64,000 bases of DNA from Andrena cerasifolii (GCF_050908995.1 NC_135121.1:12338001-12402000), one strand, 5' to 3'; shown: positions 25,596 through 38,149, counted from the first letter of the stretch. Notes: generated by a model not told the origin, from the letters alone. Program-made: numbers and translations.

Positions 25596-26761
25596 GTTAT
25601 TACTAAATGAAATACAATACTCTTTATTTTATCTACTCTCCGTATCACACACTGCTTGCTACTGGGAAGAAGCGACTCTCGCCGAGGAACTCACGCGAGG
25701 AGACGCGATTAACATGCAGTTGAAAAAGCGGAAAACACTTTATCAATTTTATAATAAGGACATAGAGATGAACTCTGTAACTACTGCAGCGATCGTCGGT
25801 TTAATTCAATTACCATTTTCTGCCCCCATAATTCCACGCCGAAGAGACCTGTTGCGAGATTACTATCCGCCACGAAGTTCTCAAAATTTCGCCCAGAAAT
25901 CGGCACTGGCCCGCGAGTGGCGGTTCTCCGACTCGACCGTGCCCGCGATTCCCAAAGGCGGCTCCGACCCAGATTCGCTCGCGGAATCCTTTTTTTTCTC
26001 TCACCCTCCATGCAAAGCAAATTCCCCTGCAATGTTTCTCGTTATCAACGCTCGTTTCCACCAGCTTCCCCCGAGTTTCCGGTTCAATGAAATTCACGCG
26101 CCCCGCCGTATTTTTCTGCGCGCTCGAAAATCCACAGCCGCCATTAACGGTCACGCTGAGAAACAGCGGGTCGAGTTCATTGTCCTGCCGTTAAAGGGAC
26201 AGAGTATGCGCGGGCCGCGGAACGTGACGGTGTATCAAAGTCGTTGCTTTTATAATGCTGGGCCAGCGCGCGGCGGCCGCGGTATTATTCGGCCACGATA
26301 CGATCAGCCTGAATTCCGATAGGGTGGAAAGCTGCAATGGCATACGGTAATGTGTAACGGTAATACGATATTTCTCTCTCGCGCGGGACGTTATCGAAAC
26401 GACGGGGGAGCGTTCTCGCTTCGCTGGACGCGGCGCCATGCTCCTTTATTATCAGCTGATTCATTGCCACGAAATACCGATAATAAAGTGCAACGACGCC
26501 GCGGCTGATATAGGTACGTGGAATAGTTGAAGAAGCTTGGGGAGGCGGGGTTGGAAAGTTGCGGCGGGTCCAGAGGCGTAAATTCTTGATTTCAATTTGG
26601 CCCGATGGCGAGCAGGGATACTGGGAAAGATCGTTCCCGTAGATGAGGGGATTTTCAATCACAACCCGCGTGAGAATATTTCCGAGACTCAGAGAATTGG
26701 ATAGGCAGCGTTTGTTAATTTAAAGTCCTTTAGAAGTGGAAGAACTTAAGGGGTTGGACTA
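25596..26761. other. non-coding block containing a 202-codon open frame
   Basis: The frame 25714-26322 (plus) is open for 202 codons but overlaps antisense frames of 83 and 114 codons, and its product has no recognisable domain, signal peptide or periodicity. I regard it as chance in GC-rich DNA. If expressed it would be a basic, proline-rich protein. Confidence 0.4.
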
Positions 26762-27064
26762 GGGGAGACCGGGGCTAGTTGACTAATTTTTAACTTTTCT
26801 AATTTCTATAAATAGACCATGGGTATTTTGTTGACTTTTTGCACGCCAACAGTTTACAAATTTCATTAGGTATGCAGGCTTAAAAATTAAGAAAAAATAT
26901 ATATATATATATTTTCTTAATTTTTATAATGGTTTTTAATGTTTTACAATATGCCAAAAATCAAGTGCTAAACCGCAATTTAATCGGATGATTAGTTTCT
27001 CTACAATTTGCATCAGAAAATTACCTACTTTTTCGGGCCGTCACAGTAGTCTACCCCCTTGAGG
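26762..27064. repeat. imperfect foldback centred on an (AT)n hairpin
   Basis: The core 26883-26926 is a near-perfect palindrome, AAAAATTAAGAAAA then (TA)n then TTTTCTTAATTTTT. Imperfect mirror similarity extends outward on both sides (CAnTTTACAAA / TATTGTAAAAC). Outer ends are GGGGAGACCGGGGCTAGTTG on the left and GGGGGTAGACTACTGTGAC on the right when reverse-complemented. Probably an old palindromic element; boundaries uncertain. Confidence 0.5.
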
Positions 27065-28859
27065 GGGTAATCTACTTAGTATAATAACTGCTCGTTTTCA
27101 ACGCCATCTTCAGGAATTTACTTAACAGAAACTATAAGTTTATACTACCTGGCGTTTTGCCTGCATATTAAGGTATGTTTGAAGTAGTACTCAGAATTTT
27201 TTCGAGCTTTTCTATCGCACATAGGCATAGATATTGATAGGCTCAGATAGGATAGACGCCAGCTCCTGCAAAAAATCTTCTTCGACGAGCGCTAGCGTGG
27301 GAACTGTTCTAGTAATCCAAAATGGAAAAACTAAGGTTTATTTCCTTTATTATGTTTGCCACTACTGTTGGAACCATACAGGCGCCCAGACAATAAAAAT
27401 TTGCAGTGTGACAGCATTTTGAACAAAAAACGTTGAATTTTTGCTGATAAATTTAGTTGTTTTCGTTCTGTCGAATTAATTTTTTTATACGAGATAGAAA
27501 CTCGTCCGTGGTTGGATCCGTGAGACACTGCGATCGCAGAGGTTTCCTTCGTTGTCCGAAAAGTAATCGCGCGTTAATTACTCCTGGCGAGTTACTGTAA
27601 GGTTTGCACTTTGAAGTGTTGCCTGTTGGGTGCTCGTGTGCCGCACTGCGCCCGGTTCTTGTTGCTCCGCCGGCGTCCAAGTTACGTTCTATACGTTAAT
27701 AGCAACCTAATAGAAATCAGGCGCACAAAGTGTAATTTAATTATCCCCCGGCCCCCCACCCTCGGCGCTCTGCTTTAATTAAAAGTGCACTCTGAATTTT
27801 CGTGCCCCGTATCGCCCAGAGGAGCTGCAACTTCCTTTTAAGTATCTTCGACGCGCGTGCCAAAGTGCACTGTATTCATCCTGAAAAGCACCTAAGGCTA
27901 CAGGCGGCTCCAACGAGCTACGAAACGACCCTGCTCGCAATAGCGGCACTTGTTAAGGACGTCGCGGGAATACTTGGTGGCTTTTAAATAAGCCACCGCT
28001 TCTCGCGCCTTTCTAAATAAAGCATTCCTACCGAAGGAGTATCTCCTGTTCCCCTGACGCTTCGCCGCGAGTACGCGGGAACCGTAAGCAATCGTCCTCC
28101 CCGCAAAGATGTTCTCTGAAACGCGCGAGTGGCACGTGTAAACTCCGAGAAGGGCGCGTCGACAGGAAAGTCAGCCAGTCACCGCCGTGCTTGAAAAAGG
28201 ACAAGTGCCCGGGCGTTTCATGGATAGATTCCGGCGTGGATGTCCGTGCAGGTGGTTGGCCACGAATTGTCAGCGATGCCCCAGGGTGCAGCCGCTCGAT
28301 AAATGTAACTGCCACCTGATTTCCCAGTGGCGGCCAGGTGGAGCCGAAGCGGACCCGGCCACTAGCGTTTTTCCTCGCCAGACCCGCGCTCATATCCGTG
28401 GCGGCTGATACTTCGGGGCTGAATATTACATAGGGCTTTAGCCTTCGGTGAACCGCGCCGATGTGCACGCTCCACGGGTCGATACGCACGCTCCGGAGCG
28501 TGCACGTGTATCCGCGACACGTGACATCGCACGTGCACCGTGTCCTCTCACCTGGACCCTCTACCTCGAACAGAATCCTCTGGCAAGTCAGCGACGAGCG
28601 AGAGGGGAATCGAGAAGAATATCTGCAACTACGGTTCGCAGAATTCCGTAAGGTTCTTCGTCTATGAGTTTCAGTGACTATTTTAGGCACAAGTTAATCA
28701 GTTTTCAAGATATTAATCAATTCTCCCGAATTTTTGTGAAAATTTTGTTCAGTGTTTGATCTTTCTGTGTATGTATAAGCTTTCAATAACTTTGGCCTAT
28801 TATTTCACCCTTAGTTTGGTAGTAATATTTCTCAATATTGCGTTTTATAAGAATGCATG
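27065..28859. other. non-coding block
   Basis: AT-rich to 27,500, GC-rich 27,500-28,670 with open frames on both strands (up to 220 codons at 28028-28690, minus), then AT-rich. Frames on opposite strands cover the same span, and none has protein-like composition. Confidence 0.4.
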
Positions 28860-29092
28860 TTAAATTGAAAGTTAAATAATTTAGAAACTACTGAATCAAT
28901 TTTTCTACAATTTTTGCGAGGGGTTTACTATTGCAGAAATATTCATTCCCCCAATCTCCAAAGATTTTACTTTTAATGCTGCTGAAGTTCATCCTTAAAT
29001 TGACAGTTAAATATTGCAAAAACTCCCGAATCAATTTTTCTACAATTTTGCAGGTGTCTTACTATTGTAGAAAGATTCACTCAAAAATCCCA
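28860..29092 (+). repeat. two diverged direct repeats, ~135-bp period
   Basis: TTAAATTGAAAGTTAAATA...GAATCAATTTTTCTACAA...TACTATTGCAGAAA (from 28860) recurs as TTAAATTGACAGTTAAATA...GAATCAATTTTTCTACAA...TACTATTGTAGAAA (from 28995). A weaker third relative may lie near 28710-28755. The AT-rich diverged pair looks like an old tandem duplication or part of a larger decayed element. Confidence 0.7.
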
Positions 29093-30375
29093 CGTTTCTT
29101 TATATAAAACTGACTCTATTTTCTGACCTGCCGAGGGTATATAACCCCTTAAAATACTAGTTCCAGGCTCCCCTTCGATTACGGTTTCTGTTACTTCAGC
29201 CAGAATCTGTGGTAGACATCCAGATATAGTTCCAAGTTCCTGGACACATGCACTGGTCACGGTCTGCTAACTGCAGAAAGGACCGATGGAACTTTTAATT
29301 GCCCAGCTGGTCAATTAAAAGTTTCGATTGGGCGTTGCGCAGGAATCGGTGATTCTTTTAGGAGAGCAGTCGAGATTCGAAGGAGCCACGGGACATTATC
29401 CCCAGGTTTCATGGAATTCCACAGAGTTGAGTGGAGTACGCGTTAAGAAGGAATCACCCGCGAACGCACTTCTATGAGGTTGGCGACGGCGAACGCGCAG
29501 GGTGTTCGATCGAGCGTTCCGAGGGGTTAAAAGACCCCGAAACTCCGCGTGATTCCTAGTCGCTCGGCTCTGAGCCTCGTTTAGTCGAGGCCTGTCGCAG
29601 GGACAGGAACGTACGGGCGAACTTTGCGCCTCCTTTCCATATTTTTCTCCCCGAGACAGGTTGCTGATAGCGGAAATCGGCTGGAAGGTTCGAAGACTCG
29701 AGGAGCGCGAGATCCCGAGGATATCGGTAGCTTTCCCTGGATCAGATTCAAAGGTGTCCTTTTCGTTACCAGACAGCTCCTCGCGTTGGAGAATTCACGG
29801 GAAACGTTTTCGTTCGTAATTTCGTCACGTTCCGCCGCGCGCCCTAACGAAGCCCCCCAAATTTCATTCATTTGCTTCGCATTAGAGCTTAATATAACTA
29901 TCGCCTGTGTAAATCCACGATGCGTTCGATATCGAACCCATTTCGAGCGACAAACGGCCCCGCGCTGTTTAATTAACACTACTTCCCAACGAGCTACCTC
30001 GGCGGCATAGACTCGTCGCTGTTCTTTCCTGCCTGGGTTACAATTACGCCGACGCACGATCCTCCACTTTGTAGCCGCCCGTGTGGTCTGGGAGCTAATA
30101 CACGAGCCAACTCCGCGTCGTCTTGGAACAGGGGGTAATTAAGGACCTGGCCACTTTAAGGAGCGCGGGCGGCGACGACTTGGCTGCGAGAATGAACACG
30201 GACCAGCAAGGGAATCATAGTCTAACAATAAGCTGCACGCGTGCCATTGTGTGGGGATGAATGGAGGTAGTCGAGCGGTGTTTTTAAGTCAACCTCCATT
30301 CTTCCCTCTATGTATACCTTCCTCTCCGAAAATTATATATATATATGATATGTTAATGGGTTTATGAAGCATTAA
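29093..30375. other. non-coding block
   Basis: Contains ATAACCCCTTAA near 29146, the same terminal word as the TTAA element at 44425-44706 but without a partner end. A small hairpin, AATGGAGGT...ACCTCCATT, lies near 30260-30301. A short (AT)n run lies at 30331-30349. The 158-codon minus-strand frame at 29581-30057 is opposed by a 128-codon plus frame and is not called. Confidence 0.4.
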
Positions 30376-30498
30376 CACACGTTGATTCGTCTAAAAATGA
30401 GAGATTAATTTAATTTAATAAAATGAATTAGACTAGGTTTACTAATTAGGTTACACTAATCGCACGTGGTTGACTAGCCTAAAAATGAGAGGATCAAC
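30376..30498 (+). repeat. diverged direct repeat, ~85-bp period
   Basis: CACACGTTGATTCGTCTAAA AATGAGAG (30376-) and CGCACGTGGTTGACTAGCCT AAAAATGAGAG (30461-) align with a few changes. Confidence 0.5.
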
Positions 30499-30617
30499 AA
30501 TTAAATGTTTATGCTCCTACTTCTCTGTCAATCAGCACTTGAACCAATCTCAATTTTATACCTTAACACTAATCTCATCATCCACAATTTTTCTACAGGC
30601 TGGAGGTTAAATTATTT

Positions 30618-30726
30618 ACTCAAATTCTTGTTATTTCCTCAAATTCTCTATCTCTCTATCTTTCTATTTCTTCGATAGCTCCCTCTCTTGTTCATCTGGA
30701 ATTTGAGGAAATAACGAGAATTCGAG
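30618..30726. repeat. 28-bp inverted repeat next to (TA)n
   Basis: CTCAAATTCTTGTTATTTCC TCAAATTC (30618-30645) is reverse-complemented with two mismatches at 30699-30726. The loop is T/C-rich (CTATCTCTCTATCTTTC). Immediately after, 30725-30764 holds two (TA)n runs each led by TCGAGTATATA. Confidence 0.75.
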
Positions 30727-30764
30727 TATATATATATTTCTCGAGTATATATATATATATATAT

Positions 30765-32264
30765 TATCAAGGGAAGGTAAGTATTAAATTGTATGTTTTG
30801 ATTGCAAGCAAAGGAGCGAGTGCTCTCTCCGGACATTTCAGGATCCGTCCCTCCCTACATTAATTAGTATCACGATTCGCCGAACTATACAGCGCGTCGC
30901 GTTTGACACCGATCATCCCCCAAAACAGTTCTCTCCTCCGGCTGGATCCAGCGAGCCGTCAGTGAGCAGCTACCCCCCTCGCGGTGTTTCGCGACGCGAC
31001 GGCGAAATTTCACGCGGATCTCATTAATATCCCACCGTTTCCATTCCGCGAGGCGTGCCAGCCGCGCGTTTCAGAGGTGCCTCGCGTACGTTGCACGCGC
31101 GATGGGATTCATGGCGACGCGATCGATCCCGAGGGTGGAGTGCTGGATCGGCGGAGCGTGACACCCGGCGAAGGGGGACGGCGACGACGCGGCGATCGAT
31201 ACAAAAGACCGGATCGGGGGCTGGCTCTGTCCGCGTCTGCGAGCTTGATTGTTACATGACGACCCTTACGTACAATATTGACTCGGGGGAAACGGTTTCG
31301 CCGGCGCTTGCAGATTCCTCGGCTGTTTGCCTCGAGGCCGCGACGCTCGGCAGGGCTCGTTCAAGGCTGGCTGCGTTTCCGAGCCCCTCCTCTCGGACGC
31401 TGTCGCCTGCTCGTAGGGATTACGCGAGGAACGACGCGAAAAGTGAAGGTGTTAAAGATCGCAGGATGGATTTTTGGAAGTCGTAGGTGTTCGCGAGAAA
31501 CCTCGATGAGACCCGACTAAGCTGAAGCGGGTCAACGGGGGTTGCAAGGCCCCGCTACGGATCTGCCGACACCGGGAATTACGCGGAACCCTTAACGATG
31601 TTTTAGCGTGGTAAAGGGTAAATAATTGAATGCTGCTTATAATGGAATGCCAGTGAATTGAATATCTAGAGACGCGGTAGCGTCTCGGCGCCAAGTACGT
31701 GAAAGACACCCTGTATGCGTGTCGATCAGATCTTACAGATATTTCTATTAAATTATTCCACTCCTAATCGTTGCCTGCAAAGTTTTCGAAGCGGAGGCGA
31801 AGCTGGTGAGGAAGGTTAGTGACGCGAGTGATTCGCGCCAGGCCCGAAAAGAATCTCGATATCGTCGATTCCTCCAACTCCACGCATTAATCTTCTTCCC
31901 CGGCAAATCCCGCGCTGTAAATCCCGAGAATCGCGAAATCCTTCCCCATAATCCGGCGATTAGACAGACCGTTCGTTCTGTTTCGCGTTAACGAACGAGC
32001 GCGCCGCGAAGCTCGCTGGAGGCTCGTGGATCGTGGATTCTTCAGCGCGAGGCTGCGGAGGGAAGGAACAAAAAACGCGAGGCAGCGTCGGGCGTGTAAC
32101 CTTTTCAAATTAGCTGCACCTAACCGGTGAATAGTGTTAAATGAAAGAGACCGGCGGAACGGCAGGGGAGGGGGTGAAAAATATGGTGACGCGTTGCCGT
32201 AGATTAAGCTACTTTAAAAGAGGAAAGATGGTGGAGAGGCAGACGCGAGCGACCTGCAGAGTAT
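30765..32264. other. GC-rich non-coding block
   Basis: Very CpG-rich from 30,880 to 31,500. Open frames up to 143 codons in overlapping registers give R/D-rich products and are not called. The word ACACCCTGTAT at 31705 also occurs at 33690, suggesting ends of a dispersed repeat, but no pair of inverted ends was found. Confidence 0.4.
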
Positions 32265-32490
32265 TGTGGGGCAAGAGTGCGCACTTAAAGTTTAGACTTC
32301 CCTAAAATCCTTGGTATTACACCGATAGCACGTATCATTTTGTGAGAAATGACTACTATCCCTTATTATTAGACTTCGTGTAAATTTACCTGTCACAACT
32401 TATAAAAAATAAATATCTCAAAAAGTGTCAAATGCGAACTTTTACCCGACATGTGGGGCAAAAGTTCGCATGTTACGGGGTAAAAGAACA
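32265..32490. repeat. cluster of a GTGGGGCAAAAGTTCGCA motif in both orientations
   Basis: Copies: TGTGGGGCAAGAGTGCGCAC (32265-32284, plus); ATGCGAACTTTTACCCGACA (32432-, minus); TGTGGGGCAAAAGTTCGCAT (32452-32471, plus); a partial ACGGGGTAAAAGAACA at 32475. The second and third form a 12-bp perfect stem. The first and second face each other like terminal inverted repeats of a ~190-bp element, so this may be a short MITE beside a second end of the same family. Confidence 0.55.
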
Positions 32491-34732
32491 GAACGAGAAA
32501 TTTCCACAAGTGTCTTAGTTTCCAACACGCAATAGTTGTGGTAATATAGCAAAGCGACTAATAGTTTAAAATTAATTTTGTGTTAATCAAGGTAACAGTA
32601 ATCGCACATTCTGGAGGATCCTCTTCTTCGCACGCAAAACAAATTATTCTTTCCGTAGACGTTGATGGTTGGGCTATTCTCTTTTTGGAACCGATTTGTT
32701 TTGTTCCCTTCAAACATTTTCAGAAGTAGACGTAATTTTTGGGGATTTTTTTTACTTTTCTAATTATTTATCTGCACGTTTGCAGTCGGATTTTCTTTCC
32801 ATTGCTTCGTTTACTTCAAGCTGATTTTTTAATCAAAAAGTTAATTAAAAAGGATTTTGGAAAAATATTGTGGAATAAAAATTGATAAAAAAATAATGAA
32901 AAGCTGATATCAGCGGATGTCTACTGGAGGCAGCTATACCCGCAAAAACTTCCCCTCTTGCCGATTCCACGATGAAAGTTGGTTAAGACGGTTTGTTTAC
33001 TACATCGCGTGTACGTACACGCGTTTCCTAGCTACGGTGCGCGTACGCGCACGTTCAAGGCCCAGTGAGACGGCAGCCTTAATTGGATTCGACCCGCGGG
33101 CCGAGTTTCTGCCGAAGCCGACTCGTTGATTGATACGAGTAACGAGCAACAGACGCGTTAAGTTTCGCCCCCTCCGCGAATTGGATTTTGTGATACCAAT
33201 TTACAGTTGACACATAGACCCCGCTCCTATAGAATTCTAACGGACGCGCGACGGAAACGTGCATTTACCCTGGATGCAAGCGAACGCAGATCCGTGCGCT
33301 GTTAATTCAGATGATGTGGGTCAAATATCGACTGCTGTTCCTCTGCTGCACGCGGCGGCGATCGCCTACCGGCGGGAAATAATAATGCAGCGCAATTAAG
33401 AAGAAGGGCAGGCAGGGGCATTCGAATCTACACCCCTGGATCGACGAAGATTTGTAAAAAAAACTAGCTGCAAAAATTCTTTATAATACTGAAAATTAGT
33501 GTTAATTTTTTTCATTACGTCAACACATTCTTCTCGCTGAAAGGTGGCGCGTTTGTGATACCTTTTAGACTTTTCCCCTTTCAGAGAGCAGAATATGTTG
33601 ATGTAAAGGAAACAAATTAACATCAATTTTAGCACCGGTCCAATAGTGTAGATTCATCCCTGAAAGCAGTGACCATCGCTTCTTTGAACACCCTGTATAA
33701 CAGAAGCTGTGCAATCCAAATTGCCAGCCACCCTCGACAGATCGAGATCTCTTTGAAAGAACAATTAGGGTTGCGGGGGACAGGGCGCGCGAATCCGTGG
33801 CCCGACTCCCGCTGGACAAGCTAAGGTAACCGTGGATTACAGCATAATTTAGGCCAAGCCGAAATTTACTATGAAACTCGAGATACTTGATGAAGCTGTG
33901 TAAACGCATACGTAATGAGCAAACCCTCCGCGCCGGCGGAGCGTAACTAGAATCTCGACGGTACACTCGCGGCTTTAAAGGGAATACGAAGTTTAATCCC
34001 TCCCCCATAAATCCAAATAACGCGTCAAATAAAGATACCCGCGGTAACGGGTCCCGTGGATGCTAGACACGGACTGGTGTCGTGGAAAATCGAACACTCG
34101 CGGCACCTCGATGGCTCGTAAAAAAATTAGCAAGTTTCCACCCTCCTTCGTCCACTTAAAGCTCGTAATTTGATACGTTGCAACGTAATGAGAAATCTTG
34201 GGTAATCTGGTTGCAATTGAAGTGAAATAGACCGTGCTTACGTCTGACCATACAGGCCCACGTTCTGTTACCACTTAACGCGAACGTCTTGGAGCCGCTT
34301 GCGCAGCAGAATTGAGGCTTATGCAGGAAGAAGGGGAATTTGCGGTACGGGCAAGGAATTCCCCGCGGGGAATGGATACGAAACTGTGAAATGAAATTTT
34401 TCCGTAAAGTGACTAGCTTCCGAGAGAATCGATTTCGAAGATGCGTCGAGTACGCGGGGTAAGACATGCGCGACTGGCGTGTCGGTTTGTTCCACCTTGC
34501 TTCCGCTTGTGCGTTTCTGGTCGCAAATATTGACGGCGGTAGTACCCACACAGCCTCTGAAACTGCAACAGTGCATTACTTCAGCCATACCACTGTGCTC
34601 ACGAGCGTTACGTCTGCAAACATTAGCGTGCAAGTAGAAATACCCAGACATAGTCAGCCGAAACCGTCGAAATCGAATTCCTCGGAAACGAGGTTGTCTA
34701 CTAGAAAACTTCGTCCCACTTGTTTTCACTCA
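32491..34732. other. non-coding block
   Basis: AT-rich to 32,910, then GC-rich patches. Frames up to 147 codons (33565-34008, minus) lack any recognisable motif. No other structure noted. Confidence 0.4.
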
Positions 34733-35431
34733 CAAGGGGAGGACAGTATGTAGTAGACACCGATTTTTGATGAGCCTTGGCAAGATGGATCTATGTCGAA
34801 AATAAGTAAATAGGTGTCCGAGCGTTTCTGCCAATGGGCCTTAATAATAGAGATATTTACAGGGAAATTATTAAAAATTTCATAGTGGCCGTGGGGTTTT
34901 AATGGGTAAAATCTCACACTACCCTGGCGCCCCCGGGGAATTCCCTTTTGGAGGCGTCAGGGTGCTTTTGATAATATCTTCACGTTAAAAAAAAATTGTA
35001 TAAATTATTTTTTTTTACAAATTCTTTTTTTTAACTTGGGGTGATCTTCAAAAGGCACCCCTTTTTAACTTGGGGTAATCTTCAAAAATTCCCCTCTGAA
35101 GGAGTTGGGGTGCCTTTTGAAAATTTCCCCAAGTTAAAAAAAAAATTTATAAAAAAAATTTAGGAAGTTTCTTTTTAACGCGGAGACATCTTCAAAAAGC
35201 ACCTCGACGCCTCCAGAAGGGAATCTCCCACAGGCGCCAAGGTAGTGTGGGATTTTTACCCACTAAAACTCCACGGCCACTACGAAATTCTTAATAATTC
35301 ACATGTAAATATCTCTATTATTAAGACCTATTAGCTGAAACGCTCGGACACCTATTTACTTATTTTCGACATAGATCCATCGTGCCAAGGCTCGTCAAAA
35401 TCGGTGTCTACCACATGTTGTCCTCCCCTTG
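34733..35431. repeat. 699-bp foldback element with ~340-bp arms
   Basis: Almost the entire element is a palindrome. The left terminus CAAGGGGAGGACAGTATGTA matches the reverse complement of the right terminus, CAAGGGGAGGACAACATGTG. Pairing continues through GTAGACACCGATTTT, GACATAGATCCATC, AATAGGTGTCCGAGCG, TAAATATCTCTATTATTAAG and the CACTACC...GGCGCC block to the centre near 35085. Near the centre AACTTGGGGTnATCTTCAAAA is present twice in tandem. No open frame and no clear target duplication. Transcripts would form a very long, nearly perfect hairpin. Confidence 0.85.
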
Positions 35432-36761
35432 CCAGTTTGATGGAAACAATCCTACCTTTTTACCTCGCGCCCCTTTCTGTACGGGGTGTAAAGGAATTAT
35501 ATGTCACGCTTCGCACAGGTGACTCTCCACCTCTGGAACGGCGGAGATGTCGCGCGAGGGGTGTTTTTATTTCCCCGGTGTCGGGCAGACACCGGTACAC
35601 GAATCGATGAACGTTGATGGATTAAAAGCTGTCAGACGTCCTGTGCTCGCTCGTCGCGGGGTAGATCGATTATAGGCACCGACGCGGAATCATCGGCACG
35701 CCAGCGTTTGCGGCCACTCGATCGTTTCCCAGCGACACTGCCAGAGGGGTTGGATAAACAGCGCTGTGACAACCGCACAAAGCCAGGGATCGGTCGCGAA
35801 GTAGACATCTGTTTTTCGCGTGTCACGAGGACCGACGCGATTCGCGGGGTCGCGGGTACGCTCGTGGAAACTTTTACAGTAATGGAGCATGCTCCTCGGA
35901 GCCACCCCCTATTCCGAAGCGACAACTACCCACACACTTTAGCGGACACTTCGTTCGGGTAATAATGATGAATCGCACCGAAGCACGCGGAAATTCTAGC
36001 TGCTTCGCGAGCCGTCAGGCTATAAATACCAAAACGGCGACGTTCACCGTCGAACGGTCGTTGCATCATTCGTCCTGCGCGGGGCGAGTGATTTATCTCA
36101 GCCGTTCCGCGGTCGAATAAAATGGGCCGCGGGATTAATGGCCGGAGGATATGACTGCTGTGTCTCTGTGTCGCCGATTGAGCAATTCGAACAGCGCGAG
36201 GGGTTAAAGAAACGGGCAGAGAGGCGAAGAGGAAGCGGTTTGTAGATGGCGGAATTGAGTTTCATTAAGAGGGTTTTCGCGGGGGTTTGAAATGTTGGTC
36301 AGAGGCTATTATTAATAATTAACGCTCCACGACTGGCCCCTGTGTCTCGAGATCCATGTTCTACGCGTGATTCCGTGATTTACGATAGCTGCTGCGATAT
36401 TCGTGATTCGGCGGGCGCGTGAGTTGATTAATGAATTAGCTTGCACGCGTACGTACACGCGGGATTCGCCGATGAACCGTGACCCCAAGAACGATGGGGC
36501 TCTGTGCAGCAGCCGTGGCACAGGTTGCTGCTTTGACTGCATGATCCTGTGAACGTCAGTTCGCTCGTGAATGATGGCTGACGACAGCCAGTGGTCGGTC
36601 GGCACTGAACGAAGATCGATGCTGTGGCTGGGGAAGATGACGATTGTTATCTGGGCTACGGCTCTGCGGTCGTGGCACTTGAGCTGCTGCATGCAGTGGA
36701 GCAATCTCGTGATACACTTCTGTTCCTTGGCACATAACTGGAAACTTTAGGATAATGCTCT
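35432..36761. other. GC-rich non-coding block
   Basis: Includes CTATAAATACC near 36020, a TATA-like word, but nothing downstream looks like a gene. The 130-codon minus frame 36312-36704 has no recognisable motif. Confidence 0.4.
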
Positions 36762-36945
36762 GTATTCTCTGTAACCCTTTCGCTGTCTAATTTCTCTTCT
36801 CTGTGAAGCGTCTTCTATATTAAATGTAGGGGAAAAATGGAAATTCGGGCGGTGGAACTCGAACCGAAGATCGGCGGATCCTCTGCGTTACTAGCCTGCC
36901 GCGTTACCAATTCTCCCAACGCCGCGCTGTGAGACAATCGGCACT
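36762..36945 (-). mobile_element. tRNA-derived SINE copy with body
   Basis: Read on the minus strand. An A-box-like GAGAATTGGTAACGCGG lies near 36899-36915, followed by CAGAGGATCCG and a canonical B-box GGTTCGAGTTCC at 36854-36865. Then come CCCGAA and a T-run at the position of a Pol III terminator. Beyond this the copy continues with a tRNA-unrelated body (ATTTAATATAGAAG, CACAGAGAAGAGAAATTAGA, CGAAAGGGTTACAGAGAA) that matches 53525-53600. The 5' extension seen in the copies at 53.4 and 60.6 kb is absent. Confidence 0.7.
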
Positions 36946-38149
36946 TTTTTCTGTCAAAATAGTGTGTCTGCATAGAACTTTTGATAGAAGTAAGATAGAG
37001 GGATGAATCTTTTTTTAGATTGAAGCTAAGATGTTGCGGAATAAGGGAAAATATTAAAAAAAAAAAGAATAACAAACAAGTTTCGACCTTGGAAATGTCG
37101 AAGTAGATCTTCTTGAACTACAGTTCGAAGTTCTTCGACATGTCATTATTTCGTAACAGCCTAATATAATTTTTGCAATAGGTGCACCGGTCGATAATGT
37201 ACCTACTATTAACGTAGCAATTAATTAAATGTTGCAAATAGAATATTTTAACCATCTGAAGAGCAGTTAGGTTTTCGAACGTATCTTGAAAGTTGAAAAG
37301 AAATTGCTAGACAGGACATTTTAACTACAGGGCAGCACAAGTCATCGAGTTCTACGAGGGAACTTTCTCTCCTTAACAAATACCGAAGCCAACAGGGCGC
37401 CACCTATGTGCCAAACGCCTCATGGTTCCCAAACATCAAATGCGAAAAATACTCTCAAAAGACTCTCTGTCTTAAAATAAAATCCTCTGCACTAAATGCG
37501 TCGATCAATCCACCCCAACTTAGATCCTCCTCCGCGAAACACGCGTGTCGCTCTACTGTTGCTCGGTTGCAGTTCCTCTTCGCGCTGAGCCCCATATGCG
37601 CGTGATGCAAGAATGCAATTAGAATCCACCGAACGTGCACGGGATTCCGGAACGGCTGTACGCGACCGGGCCAAGAGGAATACGAGTAAATGAAAGAGGT
37701 AGGTGCGGTGACGTGTGCTGAATCGCGTCGAGCCACGCTGCGCATAAATTATGGAGCAGCTCCTTTGTCATCGTCATAAACGCGACGGATCAACAATGCT
37801 TCCTATCCGAGTTCCCCGCCACTTTCTGGATTCTTAAGCCCGCGTAATTCGTCACAACGACCACGTGGCGTCACATCCACCCCGTATCCCCTCCCTTCAA
37901 CTATTCACGGCGCGCTGAAAAGACGTCGTTCCCGTTTGCAAAATTAGCAGCGCTGCTGGTATTTAATTCCTTCGCCATTCTACCTACTCTAACAGCGCGC
38001 GTTTTACCAGCAAAACTCGATTATTTCTACTTCAACCATGCTTCTCGCAGCTAGCTGCTATCGATTACTAACTATTATTACACACCGGGGTGTATATTCA
38101 ACCACCGATTCGTCGCCAGCACGTGGAGCTTAAAGGCAGATCCTTTTTA
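36946..38149. other. non-coding block
   Basis: An imperfect hairpin (ATGTCGAAG...CTTCGACAT, about 50 nt) lies at 37096-37142. The 15-mer GGCGCCACCTATGTG at 37396-37410 recurs in reverse complement at 56856-56870. No gene supported. Confidence 0.4.

Noticed and set aside
25714..26322. 202-codon open frame
   Set aside because: Antisense frames cover the same bases and the product shows no motif, signal or periodicity; there are no splice signals arguing for a gene.
28028..28690. 220-codon minus-strand open frame
   Set aside because: GC-rich chance frame with opposing plus-strand frames and no protein-like composition.
29581..30057. 158-codon minus frame
   Set aside because: Mirrored by a 128-codon plus frame; neither is recognisable.
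36020..36060. TATA-box promoter
   Set aside because: TATAAATA occurs, but no gene or initiator context follows.
37096..37142. microRNA precursor
   Set aside because: The hairpin is imperfect with an unpaired middle, and no known mature sequence is recognisable.
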